Of a stretch of DNA of 64,000 bases, positions 11,001-23,995 are shown in pieces (the stretch's first letter is position 1; the number at the start of each line of letters is the position of its first letter). The translations under genes were made by a program, and so were the position numbers. The stretch is from NCBI GenBank assembly GCA_002286855.1, contig NRSV01000003.1, positions 63,432 to 127,431 on the forward strand, read 5' to 3'. The DNA comes from Bipolaris cookei. Taxonomy: Eukaryota; Ascomycota; Dothideomycetes; Pleosporales; Pleosporaceae. A model generated the notes under the pieces. The model saw nothing but the letters and a program-made list of their open reading frames with translations, did no database searches and was not told the origin of the DNA.

Positions 11001-13616
11001 TGAGTGAGGCCCGTGGTCACGAGTAAGGCTTGGGCTTTTCTCACAGGTACCCAGGGCCAAACCTCCACTGACTCGGATGGCTCTCTTTCAGGTGGACTAC
11101 ATTCGGTACGGGACAGGGCGAAATGAGAGCTTGACGAATCGGTAAGCCACAATCAAAGGGTTTCAAGTAACCCAACGGCCAGGGATGCGCAGGCCAAAGG
11201 CTGGCATTTTGACGAGGCCAACGGCGAGTCTGTCTACAAAAGCGTTGATGATTGACACCGACCCAGACGGCATGTGCGCTGCCGGCGACCTTTGCGGGCG
11301 GTTGCGACAGCGGCCCGCTGCGGAGCTTCAGCACGACCGATAGGAAAACTACCGGAAAATCGTGGCGAATTAACAGAGGGCGGAGGACGCGCGTTTATTC
11401 GTACCGTATATCACAATCAGGCGCGGGTGGTAGGGGAAGGACGAGGGTGAGGAAGTGAAGGAGAGAGACAAGAGGTGGCGTATAGAACGCCAACAGTGAC
11501 ACTCGGTTGGGGTAGTGCAACAGATGATTCTGCCGAGCCGCCCAATATTGTAATCAATTCCCCCCACGCCCCACACGTATACGAACCGAGAGCAAATATC
11601 ATCACGAACCCCGTTTGGCAGATGAGGCGGGTTGAGGCATATCTTTCGCGCCCATTCTGCGTAACTTTTGTGAGGTTGGGCAAGGACGTGGGTAGGAAGA
11701 GGCTGACCACTAGTAGCATTTCGGTAGACCATACTTAGACTATAGACCAAGTGGATTATTAGTGGTGCCTCTGAATCGCCGCCCCAGTGCCCCCACAGCG
11801 GGTCCAAACTTTGCTCGCTATCCGTTTTATTGTATGTAGGCACCTGTAGGTATGTACGTACCTGTGATTGCTGGTCGGGCCGCGCAATCCCGACTCATAG
11901 CCATCTATCTTGCCAAAGGCGGAAAAACCCCCACCCGCCCCATGTCCAGCCTGGCGACTGGCTGGATTGGCGCAGAGGACGACGTCATCTCTCAGGTTGC
12001 AAAAAGCTCTGGACCTGCGAAGATGAAAGAGATCGACAGCTAGCACGGATGCTGATCATGTCTAGGAGGGGCCAAGGTGTCAAATGTCAAGCGTCAAGTG
12101 TCAACTCGTCGAGTGACTTTGTCGGTCGTTTCGTGGCCTTGGTCATGAGTATTAGGCCTTGAAGCTAAAATAAGAAAAAGTGAGGCTTTTGTCCCAAATC
12201 CCTTGGGTGTTTGCATCGTCATCACGTTTCCCAACATCATGGTCCAGAGATAACAACGCCAACGTGACGTATTTTGGGGATGCTCCACACGATGGCGACA
12301 TCAAATCCTCATTTTTGCCTCTTGCTCGACCGGGGGAGGGGGAAGTATTTTTTTCACGGTGTCCAGGACGTAGATTGTAAGACTTAGTCATTGGCCGCTC
12401 CAAAGTGCAGCCGTTGTCGCAAAACTCCATCGACATGCCTGTATATGTCGGCCTGAAACTGGAGGCAAAGAAGCGGACTAGTCTGAGATCTGGCTGTCAC
12501 CGGGAGTGCGGGATGAGCATCTTTTTCTGCCGGGCCAATGAGCATTCAACAAGCTCAATGATACCAGGTTCCGCGACGCAATTCTGGGTGGAGACGAAAC
12601 CCTCTTACTCAAGTCCCCTCGCTACCAGCCTTACAAGATTGCTAGTCATTGTCTTTTATCATCAGCGTCTCTGCTACCTGACCGGATGATTGCATCCGCA
12701 CTGCTGCTGAGCTGTTCAAATTCTGCAAAGTTACCCAGGCAAGGTTTGTCTACCTGGTTGTTTTGTGCGGCTTTGTCAGGCACTGCCATGTAACTTGCGC
12801 TACGGGACTCTCCGTATCAAAGCTGCGTCTTAGTCGCGGAACAGGCGGACAGACTGTCATCCAATCACGTACCTACAGTGGCCGACTTCATCGCGGCAAA
12901 CAGTCCTGTCGTTGTCCAATCCCCTTAGCAATCCGAACTCTTGTACCTAAGGTCACTGATCATGCCACACCCCCTACAATTAAACTCCCCGGGCGCACCT
13001 CGCTTCTCGTTGTCGACATGGTAAGTGCATATGCCCCCCTAGAAATGATGTGGTGTGTGGCGACTGGAAGCCAGCTGTGGTGAGGTCGAAGGATTGTCTT
13101 GCAGCAAGCATGCGCAATGTATGTATGTAGGCTTTAGCTCACTACTATTCATCAAGCGGTGAGTGTCTTTGCACAACGCAACATCTGGGCCCCAGTCTCG
13201 TGACTGGAGCGCACCATCAGACCAAAGAGTTTACAGGGTATCTTGTTCGACCCCAAGTTGATTGCTATCCTGCTTGTGAAACTATTGATACAATGTTGAG
13301 CGCATACACGCTGCTACAAATAGTAAACTCCTTAGCTCTGATACGTATACATAATTTTTTTGGTTGCGATGAGCGCACAAGGATACATGTAAATGCGTGA
13401 AAGACATTACTGTTAATGCATAGCGATGCCATGAGACTACCGTCTAAAGACCAATATGAAACGAAAGGCAGTGCCCTTTGCTGCGCTAGCTGGGGTACTG
13501 ATCACCCGTTGCCTCAAATCCCAACTGTAAACCAGCACCGATTTCCCATAACGCCTGAAGCGTACCCAAGAACCCCTAACCCATAGGAAAAGTCGACGAC
13601 CGTGTCGAGAAAACGT
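5083..13616. other. Gene-poor region, 8.5 kb
   Basis: I find no exon chain with a recognisable protein. Open frames of 60-165 codons occur on both strands, but they have erratic composition, no family motif and no coherent splice partners. The first 1.5 kb is AT-rich and the rest mixed. There are many short TACGTA/TGCATG palindromes (for example the near-palindrome at 7840-7862, and 11842-11862) and CATA-type microsatellite fragments near 6340. The last part should hold the 3' UTR of the C2H2 gene. Possible contents are long UTRs, non-coding RNAs or small lineage-specific genes; none can be supported from sequence alone. Confidence 0.5.
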
Positions 13617-15193
13617 TTAATATAGCTTGCGCTCCGGGAATACCATATCGTCGTACCCACTGGCCGGAGGTTGATGGTATCCTGTTGGCATGGGCACGTT
13701 GAAGTCGTATCCGCTGTCCACTCGCTGGATGGTATCGGATGACATAGAGGAGCTTCGACTGCTGCGTTCGCTACTGTGTTGGTGGAAAGATCCACCATAA
13801 CTTCGAGGCATTGAAGCCATTGGCATGGCGGGGTACGATGAAGGATAAGACGAGGCGGACGATGACATGGCTGAGATGCGTCTGTCCTTGCCACGGCCTT
13901 TGATGCCCTTGTTGGAATTCTTGTATAGAGATGCAAAGTACTCCCAGAGCTCCTTGTCTTCTTTGGACACCCAGTCACCCATGCTGATGGTTGCAAACTT
14001 TGTCGTAAGATATCTGAGGGTAGTGGCGTGGAACTTGTTCTGGTGTGACTGCGTTTTATTAATGTCTGATCGTAGGATCGAAGCATACTCAGCAGTACAT
14101 ACCTTGAGGTTACCGAGCTGAGTAAATTGCTTGCCACAGTCGTCAAGCTTGCAAGTGAAGGGCTTGATCTGTTGGTGCACAATCTTGTGTGCTCGTACAT
14201 TGCCCCGCTGAGCGAAGGTTTTGCCACAGATATCGCAACTGTAGGGTCGTTCGCCAGTGTGTCTTCGCTCGTGTGTCTGACCGTATTAGTATGCTACGTG
14301 GATGAGTGACAGTGAAAGAACTCACCTTGAGGTTGCCTAATTGCGAGAATGACTGTCCGCAACCTGGGGCCTTGCAGTTCTACAGTCGAAGTTAGATTGG
14401 TGCAAATGTTTGACAGTGACAATAGCCTTACGAATGGCTTGGCTCCAGTGTGAGCGCGGATGTGGATTTCGAGATGAGTTTTCTGGTAGAAGCTCTTGTT
14501 GCAGTTGGGGACGGTACATTGGTAGCGCTTGCGAGGTTTTTGAGAGGGCTTAGTGGCGTCCTCCTGCTTTTTGATTAGACAATAGACTTTTCAACAGTGC
14601 TGAGTACGTACCTTGGGCTCCGCTGGCTCGGAAGGCGTGGTCTGTTTTGCTTGGATGGCTTTCATCAGAGTGTCTACATCGGTCGAGAACTGGACAGAAG
14701 TCCCTTCTGTTGGCACAGAGTTGGAACGCTTGGCATCGGCTGGGTAGGATGTTTCGCCATATATCGGATTCGACTGAAGAGGCGATGTGCTTTCGGCCTT
14801 GACCAGAGGGTTGAACAGATTTCGGCCATCTCGTACTGTTGGAAGTTGCTGAACATCGGTCGATGGTGGATAGGACACGGGATGTGGGATACTCGACTGG
14901 TAGTATGACGGCTGTTGCATTGTGTATGGGTTCACCGCCGTAGTGTCGTATGCGAATTGTCCCGGCTGGTAAGGTACGGAGGTGGCGAGGCCATTGGAAG
15001 AGTAGAGGGGCATGCTCATGTCCATTTGCGTAGAAGTAGGCTGAAAGCTCCGCGAAACTGGCGCGCTGGTGGCGGCGCGCGAAGTGTCGTACTGAGGCAT
15101 CATGCTAGAACTGTGCATGTTGGGCATTTGAAAGGGAGGTTCCCGACGTTCTTGCCAGAGACCAGACTGATGAGATGCAACAACAGCGGCCAT
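13617..15193 (-). CDS. C2H2 zinc-finger transcription factor (Azf1-like), five exons
   Basis: Predicted 457-aa nuclear DNA-binding protein. Exons: 15193-14612, 14563-14432, 14379-14326, 14276-14103 and 14048-13617. Introns are 48, 52, 49 and 54 nt, all GT..AG and all phase 0. Exon 1 encodes a Ser/Gln/Pro/Tyr-rich segment of about 194 aa typical of activation domains. Exons 2-5 encode four tandem C2H2 fingers: YQCTVPNCNKSF.., NCKAPGCGQSF.., YSCDICGKTF.. and FTCKLDDCGKQF.., with TGEKP-like linkers (HTGAKPF, HTGERPY). Introns 3 and 4 follow the same NLK sequence inside fingers 2 and 4. The last exon holds a conserved-looking block (GDWVSKEDKELWEYFASLYK) and a Ser-rich tail. Finger spacing resembles fungal Azf1-type regulators; I cannot name the target genes. 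Intron 4 has no stop and a length divisible by three (see findings). Confidence 0.9.
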
Positions 15194-18100
15194 GCTAGGG
15201 GAAAGAAGCTGGTACCACAGAGCAGACGGTGAGGTACTGAGGGTATAGTCCGCGGATGTGACGGGCGGGGATAAAGCAGGAGAGAAAGTGGTAACTACGG
15301 CTTGGGCCGGAAGCTTTTTTGAAAAAAGAGGGTATCAAGATGGCAACAGGGTGATGAGATGGAGATACAAGATCGGATGACGTGGGAGTATTGTAGATTT
15401 GTTCGATCGATCTGGTTGGGATTGGGGAGCCTTTTGGTCTTTACATATGGATGGGCCAGCCCGATACACTACCACTATGAGCATCCCGCAAAGCAAGGAT
15501 GGTGATTGTTGTGGAGCCCGTGTGGCCTAGAGACTGGAGCGGACATGCTTGCAGCAGGAGAGACAAGGAACATCGCTCTCGCATGCAGGCCAAGCAGTGG
15601 TGGATGGTGGTTCTAGTGCAGAGCTGACCGGCAGGGGGCGCTATGGGGGGGTTACGGGGCACGACATGCGACCAGGATGTAGCCTCAGGGCAGAACCGGG
15701 GTACTGTCCCAGGTGTGAACAGACCCATGGCGTCGCCGTCTCATGTGCAGTGTGGGGGTCGTCCCATCGAGGCCGCCCAAGCCACGCTCGATTGGGCGAA
15801 ACATAGATCGCCATGGTAGCTCTCCAGAACTACGCACTGAATGTGGTGGCGGACCATGAGAGAGGGTCAACGGCGCTCAGCGACTCTGGCACGGCTCTGA
15901 CACATGTTTCTGGCGCGTGGTTGTAGTCGCAGGAGGCTGTCGAAACATTGCCACTATGTTTCGACGGTGGTGTGCGCGTTCAACCCCTCTGACAGGCACA
16001 GGAATTAGGTAGGTCTGGTCGGGAATCCCAGTGAGGATCATCGCCTGCAGGCTTATCGTGGCTTGCCTCTCGTCTTGGTGTGGCAGCGTAGTGTCGAGCG
16101 CGGTCCTCGGTGTCCCGTACAACCACACGTGGTTGCAGATATGCGCTATTGCATCTAATACTGACCGGCGTCGTGGCGGTCGACGCTTCTTCCCGGGGCG
16201 TTGACGGGACCGCAGATGAAGCCCCCGCACAGAGCGCCAATCATGGGAGAAAGCGAATAAGCTCATCAGAGGACACGCGCGAATTGCACGCCCCGGTTGT
16301 GAAGTGCCTTAGGTAATCTGTAGTTCCGCCCGAACGTAAAGTTGATTGTAACTTTCCCGACTGACGTTAGCCGCCTTTAGCTTGTATGGGAACCCCCGAC
16401 TGTCATACGGGGCAGTGGACGGCCGTACCGCCCCACCTGGGCGCTAGGTCGAGGTCCCTGGCGTACAACGCCATCAGCGCGGATGCTTAAGGCATTGGTT
16501 GCGCAATTCAACTGTGCTCAACGCACTGGTCGGTGTTTGGAAGATGGGTGTTTGCCCGGACAGACAAAGTTTTGGAATGAGGCAGCTGTAGAGGTGGGTA
16601 GCGTCACGTGCCTTGCGCCAAGCCTGAGTCCTGTCGTCCTCGCCCCAACTCGATTTGTTTATTCACGCCATACGGCAACTGTGAAACACGATATTCCTTC
16701 CACTGAGATGGTCGGACAGAACCCTGCTCCTCGATTTGGGTTAGTGCTACGTGGAAGTGCTTCTGCTACACCCTTCTATCCGCGTCCTGGCCACGTTTAG
16801 AACCTTCCTCAGGGCGTCAGTAGTGGACAGACGCCGGGGGTGTCACAGACGATCAAAACCCCCATCGCAACCCGCCATCAGCTGTCTCCACCTGTGAACT
16901 CAGATCTCCCGTGGCGTTATCGTCGCCGACATACTCTAGGGCCCCGCTACCTGCCCGTCGACTCTTGCCTGCTGCACCGTCGCTATTGCGCGATTCAAGT
17001 CGCAGCCAACGGCCTCTAGTACCAGAGTTCTCGATCTCCCCCCTTACGCGATTAGCAAGCCTGTGGCTTTTGCGGGTACCAAGATAGTCGCAGGCGATCA
17101 CGAGCAGCTTGATTGCGACCGTTTTACTATGGACTATTTGCAATGCCAGGCTAATGCCATGGACGCTCAACCATCTGCAACATCACTCTGCTAGAGCATT
17201 GACGTACACTAAAGCTAGAGCTCTGGCCGAGCACGGAATTCCGATGTGCCGACCTTGCGCTCATACCAGCCCTCTACTTTTACTCACTGTCTGTCTGAAC
17301 TAGAGATGGTGAAGCGTATGCGCGACATGCAAAATACACCCAGTTTCCTTAACATGTGCAAATGCCGATTTCGAGACGGCCACAGTGAGGCAGAGTCGCC
17401 ATCCACATCATCATAACATGCACTCGAAGCTGCTTCTGGCATGAGAAACCCCCCCCCCTACTTATCCGCCTAGCCTCACCATTCGTATGTTGAGATGCGC
17501 GTGGAAAGTGACAAGCCCCCTTTGACATGGATGCTGCACCTAGCTGGCATCAAGATGTAATCTGTGCCACACGGGAGTCTTGCAGAGACCCCTTCACTGC
17601 CCCGATTAGCGAGGCGCTGCTTGGACCTCGGTGCTGGCCACGACGGCACCAAGCACAGGGATCCCTATTGTCTTGACGGCTCTTTCTCTCAGTTGCATGT
17701 TGCTGGCCCAGTAGCTATGACGACTGTGGGTGGGTGGCTGAATTTGTTAGGAAATTCAGCATCCCAAAGGGTGGACCTGCAGTAGCCTCAAACATGCACT
17801 GGACTTATGGCGAGATGGCCTCGTCTGCCTCATCTCCCCCTTCTGAAGATTGCCGAGCGGCAACAGGCCGTCGGCAGAGGCTGGAGAGCCGCTGGTGGGT
17901 AGTATACAGACAGCATGCATGTAGAGTATCGTGGCCACAAGCACAGGACAGCGGTGTCGAGTGACATGGCCGCCCCCAGGACAGGATTCCTCGTCGGGGG
18001 TCGTGGAGAGGATAGGGCTGGCAGGCCAATTGCACAACGACCATGGCCACAGGCCCAATGAGGCAGCATTGCGGAAGCTAGGGTGGCGCGAGCTCTCGTT

Positions 18101-21100
18101 GTGGTCAGCATCACGACAAACCAAATCGACTTGATAGCGTGCAGTCAATGTTTCAATCATGCGCTGGTCCAAGCTCGGCGATGCGGACGGCAGCAGCGGC
18201 GGCGGTGCGCGGAACCATCGGCAAGAAGCCGCGGCCCTTGTTCGGGAAAATGCGACCTGCGATCACCCACTAGCCTGGCCCTCATCCTTGCGTCGCCCTC
18301 TCGACAGGCTTGCTCACTTCCCAGGCGGGTCGCTCAAAGCTTTCCACTAGTTCATGGCATGCACGTCAGTCGTTAGGGCCATCTCTCCAGGGCACACGGA
18401 TCTCCCACCCGCTGCGTCAAGGCGCACTGTTTGTCCTGTCAGGCTCACCTGGGTTAGACGATCGAGGCAGCGGCAGTGTCAAGTGTCCAAACGGACAGGC
18501 CCGAGTCCTTCCCCGCCCGCTGACGACGTGGATGAACCATGCTCCCTGCCCTCCTACTTACACACACACACTCAGTACATACAACAATACGTGACATTGC
18601 GGTCGCCCCTGTCCATGGTCGCATCTATCAAACGCATGTACTCTTCTAGGCGCCTCGAGATGGCTCAGGTCACGTATCCCCTCACCGCATCATGTAAGGA
18701 CGCAGTAGCAACAACAACCACGTTCTAGTCGGCAAGCCAGATGTCACCGCTCCTCTACACCTTGTGTAGATTTGGCTCTCCATTACTGTGCAGGTCAACA
18801 ACCGCATGCCTGACGCCGTGCACACCGCCGAGGCCTAATGTTGTGCTGCATGACCAATGTCAACCATGTCTGATCTCGCACCCACACCTGTCTCGTAGCG
18901 TCACTCCTCACCGGACAAGCTGGCGCAGGGAAGAGGCCTTGAAGGCCTTGACCGTACTTATTCCTTGCTGCTTCCAACATTCCGGAACAAAGCCTAATTC
19001 CGATGTTGATCCGACAATGAGGATCAGAAGACAATGGCCCGGATAAATCCAGGCGTCATACTACAGCAAAACCATGCATGGATATATCTCGATCCTCTCT
19101 GCCAGCGCCTGCATACATACATCGTTAGCAGTGATGGGCTGTGCCGGCAGCAAGGAAAATTCAAGCAGTACATTTCCTTAAACGGGTAAAATCGAAGGTG
19201 GATTCCAGAAGGATCAAGACGATCATAGGCTCGCTTTCGGCTGTGTTGCCCAATAAGTTCACCTATCTCGCCATTATGGGCATATAACCCACTCTCACCG
19301 CAAATATTCCAAGATGCATATAAGCGAGACAAGCGTCCCGGTCAGTTGATATGCAATGCATGGCATCGTATGGTATCGAGTATGTTGTCATGCGAGATAT
19401 GGTAGTGTCATGCAGCTTTTCCCGCGATCAGTCCAAGGTTTGTTAGATGGAAATGATGCTGCATCAGCTGGATTGAACGTAGACCGTTTCGCAATAATTG
19501 TTTCGATTTCATCCAGGCTGAAGCGGGTCAGATTTTGCTTTGCAGCGGGCCGCAACGTGCCACAACACGTGGAAAAGATCATGGGCGCTTGCCTCAGGTA
19601 ATCACCACACTTACAATCTGTTGTTTTTCATCCTTTTGCAGTTTTCTTTCTCAGACCTCCTCTATATCCCTGCATCCAGACCCTTTGCGAACCTGAAGGA
19701 CCGAATCCATCTGCCTATTTAGCTCTCGACTCCTGCCCTCACCCTCGTCTTTACACTTGGAGGTTTATTACACTGGGCCTCAGAATGCACACAGTCCCGC
19801 TGCCCCAGAGAGGATGTATTGCATGGGTAGGGCCAAATGACTTGAAACTCGACATGACGGACCAGTTAGATGCAGGACTTGCAGCAAGCCTCGCGCTGAC
19901 ACAGCAATAGTCATACATACTTGGACAGAGGCTTCGATGCCGTGCTGGTGTCCGTAAAGGAGGGACGATCACGGCTCGCGTAGAGTGTAGAGTACGATCC
20001 AACGTGGCAGCCCCATGTTGTGTGGGTTATTTTGGTCGTGTGGTGGGTGGCGCGGTTGTAATGTTCGCGACCAAGATGAGCCACATGGTGAGATTACACA
20101 GGTGGTGTGTGTGCCGCGAGTCAGGCTCGCAGTGGAGCCAGATGTGTGTTCATCTTGGACAGAAAGACTGTGCTGCATGTCTATCGGCCCATTGATCAGG
20201 GATTTCTTTGTGCTGTACCCAGGACATGGCCTCTGAATTACGCGACTACAAGCTAGCACACTTGGCGTCAAGAGGCAGGCGCAGGTTGCATTCGGAAAAT
20301 GACAATGACGAGTTTGTGTCACATCAACGAGGCAGGCGCATGAGGGGCAGGGATTATGCGAATGAGGCTAACTTGAACAGAGCTGAGCTGCATGATCTGA
20401 AAATGCGATACCGATGTGCCTGAGCGATCCGAAATAGCGGGACCACGAACGATGGTGGATGGATGGGTGGAGAGGCAAAGACGGCGAGTACATTGCAGGC
20501 ATGTCAGTATGCAGGTATATGTGTGTACATGTCTACTTGCTGACACTTTAGTAATAGGTTGATTGATGAGGGACGAAAAGTGTACCACGCTCGCCTGTCG
20601 CGGTTATTGACCACCAACCCATGGGCTAAGTACAGTCCCTCCAAACACATAGCAAGACTAGAGTATCCCGCAGCCATGTATCCAGACGCTTGCAAGATGA
20701 GAAATCAACCGCCACCGATGGCATGTACAGGCGTGTGCAGCACGGGTTAGTCAGTGCTTGCGGCGCTGGTATCAAAGAGATCGCCAAGGTGTATGTATTT
20801 TGAGGAGCCCCACCAGGGAGGACCCTCCAGTCCCTGCTGTTACCTTTTAGGCATGGTTATCAGGATCCGTGACAGCATCCGATGCACAGCGCTCGAAAAG
20901 GAACAACAGCAAGTGTGGTGTGGCATACACAGCATGGCCGTCGAGGCCAGGGCGGGACCGTGCCCTCCTGGGCAGAGGTAGAGGTGGTTTGGAACGACAG
21001 CACTCTGGGTGTACGGTACTTTGCAACCATGACCAGACAGCCGTCACGACGATGCACGATCTGCTCGAGGGCGATGTGCGGCAGATGGCGACGCAGATTG

Positions 21101-22400
21101 GCGAGGTGCTGTGTGCCTGCGCCTTTGCAATGCAGGCCACGGTGTAATAGGACAGGCGCATCTGCCATGGCCGCAATGGGTGTAGGGGAGCTGTCTGGTG
21201 CCATCATGACGGCTACCGGTATTGCTGTCCACCAATCAAACGTCACCTCGACGGCTCGAATTGGTCGTCTCGAGCTTTGAACGCGCTTCCACCGTGGTGG
21301 CGGTTAGCTAGTAGGCGGGTGCCACCCCAACGACACGATCGGCCCCATCTCGGCGCTACTCATCGCCTGCCCACCTCTGCCCTTCAGTCTGCCATTCTGC
21401 CACCCGCTCCCCCACCACGCCCCCTTTCCCCCAGCCGCCTGCCCCGATGCACTCGCAGATGCAAGAAGAAAACCTCAGATCTGTCGCGCCGGCCGTAACA
21501 ATAGATCGATTCCGCTTAATTGGCCTGCACATGGCTCCAGGTACTCATCGGTGAGCGGCTCCCGCTTCCGCTTCCGCAATCCGTCAATCGCGCCTAATGA
21601 GCCGTGCCTCTACACCTAGATCTCAGTAGCTCCACGGCCATCTCCCAACCAGAGCGACAAACCATTCGTCTATCTCTGTGGATTGTACATACATAATGCC
21701 ATATGGCGCTGGCTTTGCGCGGGATTGCATCGACACATGCATTGACCTAATACACAATACGCATACTCACAGGCGAGACCTCCAAGAGCACGTGCAGCTC
21801 CTCATGGTGGCCATGAGGCCAGCGACCGCTCCAGCCTAGCCACCCACACTCAGCCTCCATGTATGTTGTACATCACGAAACTGTCGACTACGCCTGGCGA
21901 CGCTGGGCCCTAGTCCCCGCACCGGGCTCCTGCGATGCCGTTCAAAGACTCGTCCTGTTTAATGATGAAAAGGGGTGTGGCTACGCAATCCCCACCTCCA
22001 ACCAAGCCCTTCCTTGCCCACAGCATCCTTCAAGCCTGTCACCATCCTTTGCATCCCTTGTTCTCGCGACCGCTGCTCTTCCCAACGCCTCCCCAAAACA
22101 CCATGGTTGTCAAGCCTTTTTGCCTCCGCAACTCTGGACGCGGAGCCCGTGGTTGGCTACAAGCCCTTGTGCGGAACATTCGATATCGTCCGGGATCGTG
22201 CCAACCCCGAATCCTTCTTGAGATCAGTAATCAGCCTTGCAAATCCCAGAGCCAAGACACATTGGTCTGTCGCTTGTTCTATCACACCTCTGAACGGTGT
22301 GCAATTGCTGGGCAGTGTTTGAACCCTAGGCGACCACGACCCTTCTCCATCTTGCGCCTTGACGATCGTCCTCTTCACAGCTAACATCCTTCAATATTTT
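15194..22400. other. Gene-poor region upstream of the C2H2 gene
   Basis: About 7.2 kb without a supportable gene. The first several hundred bases should hold the promoter and 5' UTR of the C2H2 factor (the strand to the left reads outward from 15193). Frames up to about 140 codons occur on both strands and overlap each other; none carries a known motif. A poly-C run lies near 17450. I noted no repeat with clear ends. The long upstream space is typical of developmental regulators in filamentous fungi, but that is an inference. Confidence 0.45.
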
Positions 22401-23335
22401 GTTGCAGTAGATTAGTAAACTATCGTTTTCGATTCCCTCCGAACTGCAGCCCCCAAATTCATGCATCAAGCACGTGTTAGTTGCTCGCTTCTAAATCCCT
22501 CTCATCCTACCCACATAGCCATGCCAAATGCGGACACATCAAAATTACTCAACTCACCAAATTAAATGATATCAAACGTCGCACAAAAAGACGGTACATT
22601 CTAGGCGTACGTCAGTGGTCAAGATATATGTATAGTAAAATTCTCCTACGTCTATCCAATTAAGCACGTGTATAATACCACTCTAAAAGCTGCTAATTAT
22701 TACAATACCCATACCCATTGCCAAGCCCACTATTCTGCTCCTCCATGTGACGTACTATACATGCTCCTTTCATCCTACACGCACGTACGTACCTTATTTT
22801 CCCCAAAATACACGCATGCAAACTCGCTTCACCATGTAATGCGCACACTTGACACTCCCAACTACTTTTTTGAAAAAAATTCTCCACAATAAGACCGTAA
22901 AGCCCCTACATACATGCTATCCACTTTCCAATTGAGAATACGAGGTATTCAAGCCCCTCCGTATCACGCGTAACACAAACACGAATGCACCTACCCACGA
23001 ACCACCAGCCTCACAATTCGCATGTAGACCATAGGTGCCGCTATTGTCTCCAAAGTGGGGAAGTAAGGCAAAAAAAAAGTGGGGGTAGGTATCAGCCCTT
23101 TCTTTCTACCCTACATTTCGGGCGGGCGGGTATAGGGAAAAGGATGCCGGACCTTGCCCCCTCGCCTACCCTTCCCTTGTACTTTCCTGCATATACATAC
23201 ATACATACATACTACACCACTTATTTTCTCTCTCTCTCTGTGTCTCCACTTCCTTCCTCAATAATACCCGTGTTTTCGATCGCCCCCCCTCCCCCCCTCT
23301 CCCTCCCGCCCGCGCGCCTCTCTCCAATCGGAACC

Positions 23336-23995
23336 ATGCAGGCCTACGATGCGTAAGTGCAGAAAATGGGAATAAGGAAAGGCGAATTGGGAGAGGGGTG
23401 TTGAAAAGGGTATGCGGAAGTACCTGTTTAGACCGCTTTGGATTGCGACTGCAGAACAGGGGGTTTCATGTGGTACATGGGGGGGAGGGGAGGAGCATGA
23501 AAAGGTAAAGGATTCTGTCTGCGCTGCGTGCGCTGCGTCGAATATTCAATTCGGGATGTGGGGGTTATTTTTTTTGTCATCGTCGTCGTGGGGTTTGGGG
23601 GCGGGATTTTGATGAGAGGGGTGGGTTTGAGGTGGGCTTGGTTGCTGTGAAGGGATTTTTTCTGAGGTTGTTGTTGTTGTTTTTTTCTGTGTTCCTTGCG
23701 TGGATTGTTACTATGAAATGAGGATCCGGGGAATGGGAGGGGTTTGGGGTAATTGAGGCTCATATGGCGTTTGAGGGTTGACGGGGAGCGGGGGGGTCTA
23801 TGTATATTGTAAACGGGAAATTTCGGAAACATCATCGATACGATGAAGGTGGCTTGTTGTTGAGTTGAGTTAAGGGAGTTTGGAGGAATGTGCCTCGGGT
23901 AATTGAGAGCTGGATATTATTATTATTATTATTATTGTTGTTGTTGTTGTTGTTGTTATTCCAACAGAGTCTATATGCAGCTCGGGGCTATGTAA
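23336..23995 (+). other. Candidate very small spliced ORF behind a pyrimidine-rich tract
   Basis: A CT/C-rich tract (23227-23320), of the kind seen just upstream of fungal start codons, ends at an ATG (23336) that encodes MQAYDA. It runs straight into a perfect GTAAGT donor at 23353. The next good acceptor (CCAACAG, ending at 23967) lies behind a TTG-repeat pyrimidine-poor stretch. Joining them gives only 14 codons before TAA, although that stop itself overlaps another GTAAGA donor. The roughly 615-nt intron would be very long for this genome. This may be a 5' exon of an unrecognised gene, a uORF or chance; support is weak. Confidence 0.15.
23915..23957. repeat. Compound TAT/TGT triplet microsatellite
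   Basis: Seven TAT units pass directly into about seven TTG/TGT units. It is a simple-sequence repeat in non-coding DNA and likely length-variable between strains. Confidence 0.9.

Noticed and set aside
17756..18172. 138-codon reverse frame in the gene-poor tract
   Set aside because: Overlapping frames of similar length occur on both strands, with no motif, biased composition or splice partners.
23428..23835. 135-codon reverse frame rich in Pro/Lys/Gln
   Set aside because: It is the complement of a G/T-rich low-complexity stretch and has no domain.
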